Shown in pieces: positions 5,905-6,064 of a stretch of DNA of 6,064 nucleotides. Below the pieces are notes generated by a model. That model had not been told where the DNA came from and did not search any database. It worked only from the letters and a program-made list of their open reading frames with translations. Source of the DNA: an uncultured Gammaproteobacteria bacterium (lineage in GTDB: Bacteria; Pseudomonadota; Gammaproteobacteria; Ga0077536). The stretch covers positions 1-6,064 of the forward strand of contig CAIPNE010000727.1 of NCBI GenBank assembly GCA_903866355.1. Direction: 5' to 3'. Both the position numbers and the translations under genes were made by a program. Each line of letters opens with the position of its first letter. Positions within the stretch are counted from its first letter, which is position 1.

Positions 5905-5932
5905 TCAAGCCGGGCTAACCTGTCGCCGATAG
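5905..5932 (+). promoter_or_regulatory. FliA (sigma-28) type promoter of motA
   Basis: The -10 element GCCGATAG (5925-5932) matches the sigma-28 consensus GCCGATAA at seven of eight bases. TCAAG (5905-5909) stands 15 bases before it and resembles the TCAAG/TAAA -35 element of flagellar class III promoters; the spacing is within about one base of usual. Initiation would fall near 5940, giving a leader of about 30 bases before the motA ATG. Control of motAB by FliA is established in enteric bacteria, so motif and gene support each other. Confidence 0.7.
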
Positions 5933-5971
5933 CCAGTTTCACCCACTCTTACAGCACACTGATAGCGCCTC

Positions 5972-6064
5972 ATGAACGTCATTCTTGGTATTGTTTTGGT
6001 CTTAGGCAGTGTTGCCGGCGGCTTTGTGCTCTCCCATGGGCAACTCGCGGCGTTGTGGCAGCCC
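5972..6064 (+). CDS. motA: Flagellar motor stator protein MotA, N-terminal part, cut by the window edge
   Basis: The first 31 codons are present. The product begins with a hydrophobic first membrane helix (roughly residues 3-20), then SHGQLAALWQP. The pattern L-G-x-V-x-G-G-x-x-L-x-x-G-x-L-x-A-L-W-Q-P is typical of the start of MotA, the proton-channel subunit that with MotB forms the stator driving flagellar rotation in the inner membrane. An in-frame TAG at 5963-5965 rules out a longer start, so the ATG at 5972 is the start. There is no recognisable Shine-Dalgarno before it. A FliA-type promoter stands about 40 bases upstream. MotB is expected next, outside the window. PomA-type sodium stators are less likely by the N-terminal sequence but cannot be excluded on 31 residues. 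Confidence 0.85.
   Translation, partial: MNVILGIVLVLGSVAGGFVLSHGQLAALWQP

Larger units (their letters stand above)
5385..5971. other. Divergent intergenic region between squalene-hopene cyclase and motA
   Basis: These 587 bases must hold the promoters for the minus-strand cyclase and the plus-strand motA. I see a good FliA-type promoter on the motA side, a weak sigma-70-like pair facing the cyclase, two TGTGTCA repeats, an 8-base inverted repeat flanking the motA promoter region, and small hairpins before the cyclase. Base composition in about 5630-5780 is more AT-rich than the surroundings, as expected for a promoter region. Open frames here are short, rely on TTG starts or lack domains, and I do not call them genes. 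Confidence 0.6.

Overview
This is a GC-rich chromosomal stretch with compact bacterial gene spacing, most likely from a gammaproteobacterium or a close relative. The basis is a proteobacterial-type MotA start behind a FliA-like (sigma-28) promoter, a DmdC/FadE-type acyl-CoA dehydrogenase, and a bacterial squalene-hopene cyclase. The taxonomy is inferred from gene types only; there is no rRNA or other strong marker. I see no tRNA, rRNA, CRISPR array, insertion sequence, integrase or other mobile element.

Four genes lie on the minus strand and read right to left. They are squalene-hopene cyclase (5384-3321), a roughly 600-residue acyl-CoA dehydrogenase (3154-1370), a small YccU-type CoA-binding protein (1082-588) and the N-terminal 182 residues of a MetY-type O-acetylhomoserine sulfhydrylase (546 to the left edge). 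At the right edge the divergent plus-strand gene motA begins (5972); its first 31 codons are present.

The genes fall into at least three jobs. The CoA-binding protein and metY are 41 bases apart, each with its own Shine-Dalgarno, and look like one transcription unit for sulfur and methionine metabolism. The acyl-CoA dehydrogenase has a strong ribosome binding site and an 18-base dyad just upstream, so it may have its own promoter and regulator; its role is fatty-acyl-CoA or related oxidation. The squalene-hopene cyclase makes hopanoids, but no other hopanoid gene (hpn) is visible here, so its partners must be encoded elsewhere. motA starts a flagellar stator operon.

The non-coding stretches are 1083-1369, 3155-3320 and 5385-5971. 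They hold several inverted repeats, one candidate operator and one convincing FliA promoter. I found no clear intrinsic terminator. All intact genes have the expected family motifs, and I see no frameshift or truncation other than the window edges. I regard this as largely ordinary housekeeping sequence and found no convincing new system. The best leads are small cis-elements and the gene pairing.
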